DNA of 64,000 nucleotides, taken from assembly GCA_963930655.1 (NCBI GenBank), contig OZ005621.1, forward strand, positions 12,201,001 through 12,265,000, read 5' to 3'. This DNA is from Myrica gale (lineage: Eukaryota > Streptophyta > Magnoliopsida > Fagales > Myricaceae). Below, piece by piece: positions 1 through 10,202 of this stretch (its first letter is position 1; each line of letters starts with the position of its first letter). The translations under genes were made by a program, and so were the position numbers. Below the pieces are notes generated by a model that saw nothing but the letters and a program-made list of their open reading frames with translations, searched no databases and was not told where the DNA came from.

Positions 1-890
1 AATTTACCTACGACGGAGAAATCATAGATAAATATGTATACATAGCATTAAATTCCACATGCCTAAAAATGTCTCAGTTAACCTACATAATCAAGGATAT
101 GAAATGGATCTACAAGGGCTGTAGAAGGCTTAACTTCTTGAGCATTAAAGGTAAAATACGGTAGCAGATGATAAGCAGCTTGAACAATTTTGGGAAGATC
201 CCTCGTCTGCAATTAAATAAAGTCAAAAGCATAAGAGAAAGTAATAGGATGTCAACGATTTGGGATTACAAAACAAACATTTTGAGCTGTTTGTAAAAGT
301 TAAGGAAAGATAAAAAAAAAAGAACTTCTTACTTTAACATGTGACACATTCCAAAAACTGACGTTAGGGTTGTAGTTCACAAACGAATTCCACATTGCTT
401 CACAATGAGCCATACATTAGGTCCAACATTTAATTTACAGACCCACAAGCTTGTTAAAGGTCCTGGAACTCTAATGTAAATACACACATCACGCTGGTAA
501 CTTTAGCCAACAGCTATAAATGTAACCAGCGAGGTTGTTCGAGATCCAACATGATGGGAAAGCAAGTCTATTAAAACTCTCTCAAACTGTACAATTACGA
601 GGGTCCCCTAGATATGAAAATGCAAAAGTAAATAACCTGCGATTACTCTACAGCATTGCTTCTTGTCTCACCTGTTAGTGTAGGAAGCTACCTGTTAGTG
701 TGACACCCAAATGATCCCCATGGTCTCCTAAGTTTTTTGAAACCAACCTCTCATGTGCTTCACCATGCGCCTCCGCATTCAGTGGTTGTGTTGAGGTGCT
801 GCCAATCTACTCCACTTGGCCTCTGAAACTTCCTTAAATCAACTCCATATGCACTATTGGTTGCACCGCCTTGGCTGGTGGCTATGTTGT
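1..890. other. No gene or known repeat recognised
   Basis: No long open frame, LTR terminus or RNA gene could be recognised on either strand. The stretch is moderately A/T-rich. A short direct repeat (ACCTGTTAGTGTAG / ACCTGTTAGTGTGA) occurs at about 670-703. Confidence 0.5.
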
Positions 891-1010
891 TAGGGATGGG
901 CAAATTAGGTTCGGGGTCAAAATTTTTAACCTGACCCCGAATGGGGTAGAACCCTGAGCTATACCCGCAGACCAGGTTCGGCTCTGGTTGGGTTCGGGTT
1001 CGACTTTATG
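891..1010 (+). mobile_element. Possible terminus of a hAT-type DNA transposon
   Basis: The sequence TAGGGATGGGCAAATTAGG followed by a GGTTCGGGGT-rich tract resembles the ends of several plant hAT elements, which often start with T/CAGGG(A/G)TG and run into GGGTTCGGG repeats. No matching inverted end, 8-bp duplication or transposase was found in the window. This is a resemblance only. Confidence 0.25.
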
Positions 1011-1079
1011 GGCCTTATAGATGTGGCCCAGAACCTTTTTGGTTTTAAAGCACATAAACGTTATGGGCTACCATTTTTT

Positions 1080-1345
1080 GGCCCTAGGATGCCCTTGGTT
1101 ATATTTTTCAGCCCAGGACGTCCTAGATTCATTATTTTTCAAGGCCAGGAAGCATTGTGCTACTTTTTTAAGCCCATGACACCCCAACCCTATGTTATTT
1201 GAAGCTCAGGACGTCCTGACTTATTTTTTTTCATGCCTAGGATGCATTGGGCAAGTTTTTAATGCATAGGACGCAGTGGGTATGTAATTTTTAACCCAGG
1301 ACGTCCTGGTTCAAATTTTTTTCATGTCTAGGACGCCCAGAGCAT
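1080..1345. repeat. Degenerate tandem repeat around the palindrome AGGACGTCCT
   Basis: The 10-bp palindrome AGGACGTCCT occurs at 1115-1124, 1208-1217 and 1298-1307, about 90 bp apart. Degenerate versions (CCTAGGATGC, CATAGGACGC, CTAGGACGCC) lie between them, each followed by a T-rich stretch. This indicates an old tandem array with a unit of about 90 bp built from smaller subunits. 1346-1515 is A/T-rich with a repeated ACTAACTACTAAGCAAT and no gene. Confidence 0.6.
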
Positions 1346-1515
1346 GTTATGTGTACCTGCAAATTTCCAAAAATAATACTAACTACTAAGCAATATAACT
1401 TTTGGTTCTAGCTTCTTTTTGCCATTTGCCAAATACAAATCAAACATAAATTATCTCTACTAACTACTAAGCAATAGATTAGAAAAAAAAAACATATTTA
1501 AACAGAAATTATATC

Positions 1516-2278
1516 TGATGTGAACCCCGTTATCCCGTAACGAGACCCAACAACTATAGGGAACCCAAGATAGTTTCTAGCATGGATTCAAATGGAACCT
1601 CGACCCGTTGCTTAGGAAAAGCAAGAACCTCGGTATAGTGAAGACGCCACAAACGGGGATGGAAATCCGTTTGATAAGTCGAGTTGAACGCCACGGGAAA
1701 ATCCCGATAAGTTCGAGAAGTTCTTCAAAGAACCAAAGAGAATTAAACCTCACAAAATATATTCATCCAAACTGTTCGAATTACAATGCAAGAGGCTCCT
1801 ATTTGTAAGCTAGAAATAACAAGGAAATAAATCTAACCTAGGAAACAAGGGCTGGTCGAGTAAGGCACTTTTGAACAAGGAAAGAAATCCTTGCTTACCT
1901 AAAACAAAGATAGCAATTAAGGAAATAATCCCTTGCTTGCCTAACTAACCTTTGGATGCCTAAAATAGAGTTTGACTTAAGGAAATATGAAAATACTCGA
2001 CCATAATAAGAAACTAACCTATAAAAGAAAGCTTGGACCTTCAACCCTAACATATGGCCGAACTAAACCCTAATTGCCTTAAATAAAACACTCTTCAAAT
2101 GGCAATAGGGTGATGGCCGACCATCATGTCAAAAGACCATGAATGGAAATTATTTGGGGCTTAAAATAGCCATGCAATCTGAATCTTCTAGAATAGAGCC
2201 ATATTTGTCTCTTGGCCGGATCCTTCTAGAATGCGCATCATCTTGAATGGGCCGTGCATCATCTTGAATGGGCCTCCA
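1516..2278 (-). repeat. LTR of gypsy family A, antisense, lacking its start
   Basis: On the minus strand this reads as a family A LTR ending in ...TTCACATCA (plus strand TGATGTGAACC from 1516). It matches the sense LTR at 2279-3149 through the TATA-like region and the repeated CATTCAAGATGATGCAC motif. The first 100-130 bp of the LTR are missing, so the copy stops at a GGAGGCCC-type site where the sense LTR begins. It and the next LTR therefore lie start to start. Confidence 0.8.
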
Positions 2279-3149
2279 TGATGAGAATCCGAGCAAGACT
2301 TTGAATGGAGTAGTTCATCCCGTACAGCCGGATACGAGAGCCCGAGACAAGGAGTTCAAAGACGCACTCATTGAACTCAGTAAGGAGATATGAGCCCAAG
2401 CCCATTCGTGGAGGCCCATTCAAGATGATGCACATTCTAGAAGGATCCGGCCAAGAGACAAATATGGCTCTATTCTAGAAGATTCAGATTGCATGGCTAT
2501 TTTAAGCTCCAAATCTTTTCCATTCATGGTTTTTTGACATGATGGTCGGCCATCACCCTATTGCCATTTGAAGAGTGTTTTATTTAAGGCAATTAGGGTT
2601 TAGTTCGGCCATGTGGGGGATTAGTTCGGCCAAGATGTCTTCCTTAGGTTAGTTTATTATTTTGGTCGAGTATTTATCATATTTCCTTAAGAAGAATTCT
2701 ATTTTAGGCGTCCAAAGGTTAGTTAGGCACCAAAGGAATTGTTTCCTTAATTGCTCTCTTTGTTTTAGGTAAGCAAGGATTTCTTTCCTTGTTCAAAAAT
2801 GCCTTACTCGACCAGCCCTTGTTGCCTAGGTTAGATTTATTTCCTTGTTATTTCTAGCTTATAAATAGGAGCCTCTTGCATTGTAATTCGAACAACTTGG
2901 ATGAATATATTTTGTGAGGTTTAATTCTCTTTGGTTCTTTGAAGAACTTCTCGAACTTATCGGGATTTTTCCGTGGCGTTCAACTCGACTTATCAAACGG
3001 ATTTCCATCCCGTTTGTGGCGTCTTCACCATACCGAGGTTCTTGCTTTCCTAAGCAACGGGTCGAAGTTCCATTCAAATCCATGCTAGAAACGATCTTGA
3101 GTTCCCTATAGTTGTTGGGTCTCGTGACGGGATAACGGGGTTCACATCA
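2279..3149 (+). repeat. 5' LTR, family A
   Basis: 871 bp running from TGATGAGAATCCG to TTCACATCA. The end is fixed by the primer-binding site three bases later and the start by comparison with the 3' copy at 6512. It contains a TATAAATA box at 2870-2877. Confidence 0.9.
2870..2877 (+). promoter_or_regulatory. TATA box in family A 5' LTR
   Basis: TATAAATA about 280 bp before the LTR end, the expected place for the retrotransposon promoter (U3/R). The same motif is present in the antisense and solo copies of the family. Confidence 0.5.
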
Positions 3150-3151
3150 TT

Positions 3152-3163
3152 TGGTATCGGAGC
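3152..3163 (+). other. Primer-binding site (initiator tRNA-Met type)
   Basis: TGGTATCGGAGC lies three bases after the LTR. It differs at one position from TGGTATCAGAGC, the complement of the plant initiator tRNA-Met 3' end used to prime reverse transcription in many gypsy elements. Confidence 0.85.
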
Positions 3164-3914
3164 ATTGGTTCTCGTTCGGGTTTGCTTATCCCTTTTTATT
3201 TTCGTTCCTTTGTTTCTTCTTTTCATATCCTTCGACTACCTTCTCTAATTTCTTTTCCTTTGTTTCTGTCCTACAGTCGGCTCCTATCAACTACTTAGCC
3301 GAAATTTCTTGACTTCTCTATTCAAGCTTTGCTAGAGCTGGTTCTTGTTATCTCTTGTTCGAAAATTTCAGATCTTAGTGTATTGAGATTTTGTGCTATT
3401 GTTATCAAAGGAGAAGAGAAAGAGACTCCCAAAAGAAGAAGAAAGGAAGGGGTCCGAGAAAAAAAAAGTATAAAAGTGCTTCAAAAAAAATTTCGATTGT
3501 TTCCATATATTGGGGTCCCTATTAGTCCGAAAATCTCTTTAGCCCAAACAAGTATATTTTTTTTCTGCTGTGACGAATCACTACCTACTCTAGTTTCCAC
3601 CTTTCTAATCCATCGTGTTCTTTGCATTCTTATTCCCTTGATATTATTTATCTTGCTTTCTCTGAAATTCCTTGATGAGTTCTTGTTGAATCGTTGCTGG
3701 AATTCTTTGATTGTTTGTTTAGTTCCAAAAGAACCGCAAGAGGATTACCGAGTGGAAAAAGGCAAGAGTGGTGAGATTATTAGAGGGTAAAAGCCATATA
3801 TTGTGAGTGAAATACGAGTGACTAGAGACCCTATTCTTGAGTGAGACATGTAAGGGAGAGATTAGTGAGGTCATTTTCCTTGTTTTATTTCAAACACTAT
3901 ATTTTACAGTAATC
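3164..3914 (+). other. Leader of family A element
   Basis: Untranslated leader between primer site and gag. It is closely similar to the leaders of C (21575-22301) and B (31609-32071, minus). An open frame of 153 codons (3329-3790) exists here, and related frames occur in B and C, but the nucleotides themselves are conserved, so coding is not demonstrated. A splice-acceptor-like TTTTACAG sits just before the gag start. Confidence 0.6.
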
Positions 3915-5645
3915 ATGTCTCGTGATAGTGGCAAGAGCGTGGCCGACGATGATACGAGCGTCCCTAATCATAAGTTGCTTATGGAGGCCTTATCAAGTCA
4001 GCTGGACAGAACGCTGAATAAGAAATGAGAATCCTTCTAGGAGACGATGGAGCACATACGCGAACGGGTAGATAGGCTGGAGCACCATCAACCTCAACCT
4101 GGTTTCAATGTCCGTAGATGAGAAAGAGCACCACGGAGGGAGGAAAGAGACTACGAAGAAGAGCCCTACAGATCTGACTTTGAAGAGGAAGCAGATCGTG
4201 ATGTATATGTTGGCTATAGGAGATATGGAGGACGAAGAGAAGCTAGGATTCGAGAAGATAACAATTTCAGTGGTATTAAGATGAAAATTCCGTCTTTCCC
4301 AAGGGAGATCTGATCCGGAAGCCTATCTTGAGTGGGAGAAGAAGATGGAGTTCGTGTTCGATTGCCATAATTACTCCGAAACCAAGAAGGTAAAATTAGC
4401 AGTCATTGAGTTTTCTGAGTATGCTATAACTTGGTGGGATCAACTTGTGATAAATAGGAGGCGGAATGGAGAACGTCCAATAGAGACATGGGATGCTATG
4501 AAGGCGGTCATGAGGTAACGGTTTGTTCCAAGCCACTACTACCGGGAGCTGTACAAAAAGTTACAAAGCCTTAAACAAGGAAGCCGAAGTGTAGAAGACT
4601 ATTACTAGGAGATGGAGATGGCCATGACCCGTGCAAATGTCGAGGAGGACGAAGAGGCTACCATGGCTCGTTTCCTACATGGTCTGAACCGAGAGATCCA
4701 TGATAGGGTGGAGATGCAACATTATGTGGAGATAGAAGACATGGTGCATATGGCTATCAAAGTGGAGCAGTAACTCCAGAGAGGAAGTGGGGGACGTGCA
4801 AGCTATAGTTCGAATGCGACTTTTTCCAAGCCAACCTACACCAAGCCCATGGACAAGTCACAAGTGTCCAAACCCGAGCCCAAGCCCGAGCCCAAAACAC
4901 CTACCACCAGCTACACTTCTCAAGGTAAAAATGAAGCTTCTACTTCTAGAAATCGTGATATCAAATGTTTTCGATGTCAAGGCAGGGGACATATAGCCAG
5001 CCAATGTCCAAACAAGCAAGTCATGGTGTTGAAGGCCAATGGAGAGATCGTGTCCGATAATGAAGAATCTGACACCGACCACATGCCACCGTTGGAGGAT
5101 GTTTCCGAGGAGGAATATGTAGCCCCCGATGCGTTGACCTTGGTTGCAAGGAGAGCCTTGAGCTTGCAAGCAATAGGAGATGAGGAAGTGCAACGGGAGA
5201 ATATCTTTCACACTAGGTGCTACGTCAAAGACAAGGTATGTAGTGTGATTATTGATGGAGGTAGTTGTACTAATGTTGCAAGCTTGATTATGGTAGAGAA
5301 ATTAGGATTGCCCTTGTTGAAGCACCCTAGGCCTTACAAGTTGCAATGACTGAATGATTGTGGAGAAATAAGGGTGGACAAGCAAGTGTTAGTAGCTATG
5401 CGGATTGGTAAGTACGAAGATGAAGTCTTATGTGATGTAGTACCAATGCAATCCGGACACTTATTGCTAGGGCGACCATGGCAATTCGACCGACGTGTCA
5501 AGCATGATGGCTTTACGAATAAGTACTCTTTTGTACTTAATCAGAAGCCCATCACTCTTGTTCCATTGACCCCACAACAAGTATATGAAGATCAAGTGAG
5601 GTTGCAGCAAGAGAGTGATAAAAAAAAGAGAGTGAGAAAAAGAAA
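3915..5645 (+). pseudogene. Decayed gag-protease of family A
   Basis: The start matches intact gag (MSRDSGK...). The frame is then broken by several in-frame stops, e.g. soon after codon 35, in the capsid region near 4518 and 4606, at 4771, and at 5347. Recognisable parts in order are the capsid region (WWDQL...RFVPSHYYREL...[14 protein letters not shown]), the zinc knuckle [14 protein letters not shown] near 4966-5007, the protease motif VIIDGGS near 5250, and the LLGRPW segment near 5464. The last part runs into a charged K/R/E linker. Gag would form the virus-like particle and protease would cut the polyprotein, but this copy cannot make a full product. Confidence 0.8.
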
Positions 5646-6731
5646 ATGAGTGAAAATCAGAGAGTGAGTGAAAAACAGAGAGTGAGTGAAAATCAGAGAA
5701 TGAGAGAAAATCCAAGAGAGAGTGAAAATCCGAGAGAGGCCAACACAAAAGAGATAGAAGATTCGGCCATGGAGAGAAAAGCTGAGAGAAAAGAGAATTC
5801 CAAGGCAAAAGTGAGCGAGAGCAAGCAAGTCACTCCGTCAAACCAGCTTACGATTGTACCTTTGTACAAAAAGGTAGTTTTAAACACTAATGACATTGAT
5901 CCTTCCATGCCGAGTTCTATTGTCTCTATTTTGCAGGAGTATAAGGATGTGACATGGAGAATAAGCAATAATCACCAAGTCATCCACAAAATAATGGTAA
6001 AGTATCGGCCTCCTATTCCCCGATTCGCCATAATCCTTACCGATGTGACCAAGAAGAATGTTAGATTTCGATGGGAAGAAGAACAAGCGAAGGCGCTGCC
6101 ATTACTCAAACAGGAGTGTCCCGATGCTTCTTTATTATCTTTACATAACCTGAATAAACCGTTCAACTTGACATGTGGTGCTTCAGGTATTAACATAATC
6201 ACAGTCCGTAGGCAAGAAGAACAACCAATGGATTATTTCAGTGAGCAGCTACGAGGACCAACTTTCAAATATCCAACTTATGCAAAGGAGTTGCATGCAC
6301 TGATGCAAGCCTTAGAGACATGGCCAAGTCTTCCCAAAGTGCTTACAAGGAGCGGTGGTTCTTTCAAATTCTTAGTGCAAATCAAAGGCAACGTTTACAA
6401 GCTGGAATTATCAGGGAAAGACCATGCAAGTGCTAGTTTTCAGATTTCTGATCTCCGTCCTTTTGATGTAGGTGAAGATTTGAGGAAAAATCCTTTTCAA
6501 GAGGAGGGGAATGATGAGAATCCGAGCAAGACTTTGAATGGAGTAGTTCATCCCGTACAGCCGGATACGAAAGACCGAGACAAGGAGTTCAAAGACGCAC
6601 TCATTGAACTCAGTAAGGAGATATGGGCCCAAGCCCATTCGTGGAGGCCCATTCAAGATGATGCACGAGCCATTCAAGATGATGCACATTCTAGAAGGAT
6701 CCAGCAAGAGACAAATATGGCTCTATTCTAG
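5646..6731 (+). CDS. Shrunken but open pol remnant (361 codons)
   Basis: A continuous frame made of pieces of pol joined in frame. Residues 1-50 are a charged linker with [19 protein letters not shown] repeats. Then comes the pre-RT segment (YKKVVLNTNDIDPSMPSS), a few residues of the RT palm start (KYRPPIPR), and the RT-to-RNase H connection (TKKNVRFRWEEEQ...). RNase H residues follow, with the first catalytic Asp changed (CGASG where C C/B/D have CDASG). The last parts are the integrase C-terminal segment ending [17 protein letters not shown] and a tail encoded by the 3' LTR from 6512. RT catalytic YFDD, the RNase H active site and the integrase DDE core are all absent, so no enzyme activity is expected. 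Whether the protein is made is unknown; the preceding gag frame is broken. Confidence 0.6.
   Translation: MSENQRVSEKQRVSENQRMRENPRESENPREANTKEIEDSAMERKAERKENSKAKVSESKQVTPSNQLTIVPLYKKVVLNTNDIDPSMPSSIVSILQEYKDVTWRISNNHQVIHKIMVKYRPPIPRFAIILTDVTKKNVRFRWEEEQAKALPLLKQECPDASLLSLHNLNKPFNLTCGASGINIITVRRQEEQPMDYFSEQLRGPTFKYPTYAKELHALMQALETWPSLPKVLTRSGGSFKFLVQIKGNVYKLELSGKDHASASFQISDLRPFDVGEDLRKNPFQEEGNDENPSKTLNGVVHPVQPDTKDRDKEFKDALIELSKEIWAQAHSWRPIQDDARAIQDDAHSRRIQQETNMALF
6499..6511 (+). other. Polypurine tract, family A
   Basis: AAGAGGAGGGGAA directly precedes the 3' LTR, the expected plus-strand primer. The same bases encode the conserved QEEGN of the pol tail. Confidence 0.8.
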
Positions 6732-7046
6732 AAGATTCAGATTGCATGACTATTTTCAGCTCCAAATCATTTCCATTCATGGTTTTTTGACATGATGGTC
6801 GGCCATCACCCTATTGCCATTTGAAGAGTGTTTTATTTAAGGCAATTAGGGTTTATTTCGGCCATGTGGGGGATTAGTTCGGCCAAGATGTCTTCCTTAG
6901 GTTAGTTTATTATTTTGGTCGAGTATTTATCATATTTCCTTAAGAAGAATTCTATTTTAGGCGTCCAAAGGTTAGTTAGGCACCAAAGGAATTGTTTCCT
7001 TAATTGCTCTCTTTGTTTTAGGTAAGCAAGGATTTCTTTCCTTGTT
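6512..7046 (+). repeat. 3' LTR of family A element, truncated
   Basis: Starts TGATGAGAATCC like the 5' LTR and follows it for about 535 bp until TTTCCTTGTT. It then changes abruptly to the middle of a family E LTR (GAGCCGGTTACGAGAGAACG). The terminal third is lost. Confidence 0.85.
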
Positions 7047-7201
7047 AATAGAGCCGGTTACGAGAGAACGAGACAAGAAGTTCAAGGATGGACTCGACGA
7101 ACTCATTCAAGAGATATGGGCTCAATCAAAGTCATGGAGGCCCATTAAAGAGGATCCACGTTCTAGAAGGATCCGGTCAAGAGTTATTTTTGGGTCTATT
7201 C
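7047..7201 (+). repeat. Family E LTR, first piece
   Basis: Matches the family E LTR at 35363 from its GAGCCGGTTACGAGAGAACG segment onward. The first 45 bp or so are absent at the junction with the truncated A LTR. The LTR continues at 7977-8106 and 32804-33124 once the solo LTR and element B are removed. Confidence 0.8.
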
Positions 7202-7976
7202 TGATAAGAATCCGAGCAAGATTTTGAATGAGGTAGTTCATCCCGTACAGACGGATACGAGAGCCCAAGACAAGGAATTCAAACACGCACTCGTTGAACT
7301 CAGTAAAGAGATATGGGCCCAAGCCCATTCGTGGAGGCCCATTCAAGATGATGCACGACCCATTCAAGATGATGCACATTCTAGAAGGATCCGGCCAAGA
7401 GACAAATATGGCTCTATTCTAGAAGATTCAGATTGCATGGCTATTTTAAGCTCCAAATAATTTCCATTCTTGGTCTTTTGACATGATGGTCGGCCACCAC
7501 CCTATTGCCATTTGAAGAGTGTTTTATTTAAGGCAATTAGGGTTTAGTTCGGCCATATGTTAGGGTTGAACGTCCAAGCTTTCTTTTAGTTAGGCAAGCA
7601 AGGGATTATTTCCTTAATTGCTCTCTTTGTTTTAGGTAAGATTTCTTTCCTTGCTAAAATGTGCCTTACTCGACCAGCCCTTGTTTTCTACGATAGAATT
7701 TGTTTCCATGTTATTTCTAGCTTATAAATAGGAGCCTCTTGCATTGTAATTCGGACAACTTGGATTAATGAAATTGCACGAACTTATCGGGATTTCCCGT
7801 GGCGTTCAACTCGACTTATCAAACGGATTTTCATCCCCGTTTGTGGCGTCTTCACCATACCAAGGTTCTTGCTTTCCTAAGCAACGGGTCGAGGTTCCAT
7901 CCGAATCCATTCTGGAAACGGTCTTGGGTTCCCTATAGTTGTTGTGTCTCATTACAGGATAACGGGGTTCACATCA
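7202..7976 (+). mobile_element. Solo LTR, family A, TSD TATTC
   Basis: 775 bp from TGATAAGAATCCG to TTCACATCA. It is flanked on both sides by TATTC (7197-7201 and 7977-7981), and no primer site or coding region follows. The flanks rejoin into uninterrupted family E LTR sequence. This is the signature of an LTR element reduced by LTR-LTR recombination. An open frame of 78 codons at 7224-7460 is the LTR-encoded pol tail. Confidence 0.93.
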
Positions 7977-8106
7977 TATTCTAGAAGAATCGGATTGCAT
8001 GGCTATTCTGAGGGCCAAACCCTTTCCTTTCATGGTCTTTTGATCATTTCCTAATTTTTAGGAATATTTGATTTGAATTCAAATCAAATGCTAGCTTATC
8101 CCTTTC
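7977..8106 (+). repeat. Family E LTR, second piece
   Basis: Continues the E LTR (ATCGGATTGCATGGCTATTC...) up to CTAGCTTATCCCTTTC, where element B is inserted. The last five bases, CTTTC (8102-8106), are repeated at 32804-32808. Confidence 0.85.
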
Positions 8107-8877
8107 TGATGTGAACCCCGTTATCCCGTAACGAGACCCAACAACTATAGGGATCCCAAGATCGTTTCTAGCATGGATTCGAATGGAACCTCGACCCGTT
8201 GCTTAGGAAAGCAAGAACCTCGGTATGGTGAAGACGCCACAAACGGGATGGAAATCCGTTTGATAAGTCGAGTTGAACGCCACGGGAAAAATCCCTATAA
8301 GTTCGAGAAGTTCGTCAAAAAACCAAAGAGAATTAAACCTCACAAAACCGTGTGTATATTGAATGAATTTCGAACTACAACTTAGGCCTCTATATATAGG
8401 CCATCTAAGACATGAAAACCCTAAAAGAACTCACAAAAAAAGGCAATAATGGGGCGGCAAACCCTAGTAAATAAGGTAACTTATTGACCCCTAAAATAGA
8501 CTCTATCACTAAGGAAATAAAGCTTGGCGCCTAAACCAAAAAGGAAACAAAAATTAGGCCACCAATTCAGCTACACCATCCGACCACTATGGAAAGAAAA
8601 TCCTATCATAGCCATTCACGTCCAAGCCACTTATGGAATAAAAGTGGCGTGTAAATCATGTAGATCATCCTTGCTTGGCTTCTAGAATTGTATCACATTG
8701 ACACTCCTTTGTGGGTCACGTGGGTCTTGTTCTATGGGCCTCCATGAATTTGCTTGAGCCCATGCCGCTTGAATCAGCCCATTGAGTAGCTCCTTAAACT
8801 TCTTGGCTCGTGCCCTCGTAACCGGCCCAATGGGAACTGGAATTGGATTCTCCAACGTTGTACCGTGATTTCCATCA
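8107..8877 (-). repeat. 3' LTR of element B
   Basis: 771 bp; plus strand TGATGTGAACC...TTTCCATCA. It has a CTATATATAG box at 8390-8399. The partner LTR (32086-32803) is about 53 bp shorter because of a deletion around its position 32710, flanked by TTG microhomology. Confidence 0.9.
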
Positions 8878-9047
8878 TTCCCCTCCTCTTGAAAAGGATT
8901 TGCCCTCAAATCTTCACCTACATCAAACGGACTCAAATCAGTAACATTGAAAGTGGCACTGACGTTATACTCACCAGGTAAGTCTAGCTCGTAGGCGTTG
9001 TCATTGATGCGCTCTAGGATTTGAAAAGGTCCATCTCTCCGGGGAAG
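8878..9047 (-). pseudogene. End of element B pol (integrase C-terminal tail) and polypurine tract
   Basis: Encodes the terminal pol segment [20 protein letters not shown] to NPFQEEGND. It rejoins, at the GGAAG duplication (9043-9047 and 20394-20398), with the KLLP end of the fragment at 20394-20786. Plus-strand TTCCCCTCCTCTT (8878-8890) is the polypurine tract next to the 3' LTR. Confidence 0.85.
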
Positions 9048-9132
9048 TGATATGAACTCCACCAACAATTGTGATGAAACCCGATAACAATGATGGATTG
9101 AAACCCCAAGATCGTGAAGAGAAGATTTATTG
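9048..9132 (-). repeat. 3' end remnant of D LTR
   Basis: 85 bp nearly identical to the beginning (plus strand) of the LTR at 19575 (TGATATGAACTCCACC...). It breaks at ATTG, four bases shared by the LTR and gag at the junction. Confidence 0.85.
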
Positions 9133-9738
9133 GGAATGTCTTGTCGCTGGTCTCTAGGAGTTCCTGCTTCTACCCTATCCAACCTTGCATGAATAGGCTC
9201 TAACTCATCTCTCAACATACGTCTCATCTCCCCTAACATTGCTTGCATTTGGAGGTTTGAAACTGTAGGTTGTCGAGATTCTTCGGTTGCATCTTCTTCT
9301 TGATTATTGGACATGTTTAAAAATCTGCAAAAAAAGGTTAGAATCCTCACGAACACTCCCTCACGTGTTTCACTCAAGAATGGATACACTAGCACTCGTG
9401 TTTTCACTCTAAACGGCTTTTACCCTCTTATGGTCTCACACACTCTTGCCTTTTTCCATTCTTTTGTGTCTTCTTTAGTTCTTAATCGAACTGCAAGAAC
9501 AAATGCAAGATAATCCAGCAACGATTCAATGATGAGAAACAACCAAACTCAACAAATAGATCAAAGAACTTGAATAAGGTGAGAAACAAGATTGAAAGGA
9601 AGAGCTTTTCTTTCTGGAATCGTATACTTCGTTCTTTTTTTTTCGTCCTTGTTTTTTTTTGTCTTTTTTTTTCTCTGAGCAAGGAACAGGAAATAGAAAC
9701 GATTTTTTTTTAGCAAGGAACAGGAAATAGAAACGATT
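9129..9738 (-). repeat. Second copy of D leader and gag start
   Basis: Nearly identical to 18914-19495. It includes the gag ATG at 9314 and the same T-tract and GCAAGGAACAGGAAATAGAA leader repeats. It joins the integrase fragment at about 9733-9738 through short shared sequence (ACGATT). Confidence 0.85.
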
Positions 9739-10202
9739 GTAGGCAAATTCACCATGTGGCAAACAATCTTCCCATGTTTTCAAGTTCTTTTAAATGATAG
9801 CACGCACCAAAGAAGACAAAGTTCTATTCACTACTTCAGTTTGGCCATCCGTTTGGGGATGACAAGTAGTGGAAAACAATAACTTGGTTCCCAATTTTCC
9901 CCACAAAGTCTTCCAAAAGTAACTCAAAAACTTTGCATCCCTATCAGAGGCAATGGTCCTGGGCATACCATGTAACCGAACAACTTCTTTGAAGAACAAA
10001 TCAGCTATATGTGATGCATCATCAGTTTTATGACATGCAATGAAGTGTGCCATCTTGGAAAATATATCCACCACCACAAAAACTGAATCTCTTCCCCTCT
10101 TAGTCCTAGGTAAAACTAAAACAAAATCCATAGAAATATTAGTCCAAGGTTCACTAGGTATTGGCAAAGGGCGTACAAACCATGAGGTTTCAACTTAGAC
10201 TT
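9739..10202 (-). pseudogene. Integrase core fragment of element D
   Basis: Translates on the minus strand to the integrase catalytic core. It has the DDE triad in SMDF, SDRDAKF and GQTEVVNR contexts and reaches KTWEDCLPHGEFAYNR before the leader junction. One stop follows the RAII motif near 9790. The upstream zinc-binding domain is missing, because the palindrome lies immediately to the right. The protein would insert cDNA into DNA; this fragment cannot act alone. Confidence 0.85.

Larger units (their letters stand above)
2279..7046 (+). mobile_element. Non-autonomous Ty3/gypsy (CRM-like) element, family A
   Basis: A sense-strand element: 5' LTR (2279-3149), tRNA-Met-type primer site, leader, decayed gag-protease, a strongly shortened pol frame, polypurine tract and a truncated 3' LTR. 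The reverse transcriptase core, most of RNase H and the integrase core are missing, so it could only have moved with proteins supplied in trans. The 3' LTR breaks off near 7046, where family E LTR sequence begins, so no right-hand duplication remains. The five bases before the 5' LTR are CTCCA. Confidence 0.85.
8682..9407 (-). pseudogene. Chimeric 241-codon frame across the D/B junction
   Basis: A single open frame crosses four unrelated parts. It begins in D leader and gag N-terminus (MSNNQEEDATEES from 9314), then 85 bp of D LTR end (9132-9048), then the integrase C-terminal end of host element B (RRDGPFQILERINDN...NPFQEEGND), then B LTR from 8877. The fusion arises by accident of frame at the D insertion site. 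It includes a gag N-terminal oligomerisation-type helix and the pol tail, but no enzyme domain. Expression is unknown. Confidence 0.7.

Noticed and set aside
3329-3790. 153-codon frame in the A leader with relatives in B and C leaders
   Set aside because: Leader nucleotides are conserved overall, the frames start and stop differently in each copy, and no domain is visible. Kept only as a leader note.
9482-9783. Short K/R-rich minus-strand frames in the D leader (also 19268-19595)
   Set aside because: They come from T/A homopolymer tracts in the leader, and the same leader copy elsewhere changes frame.
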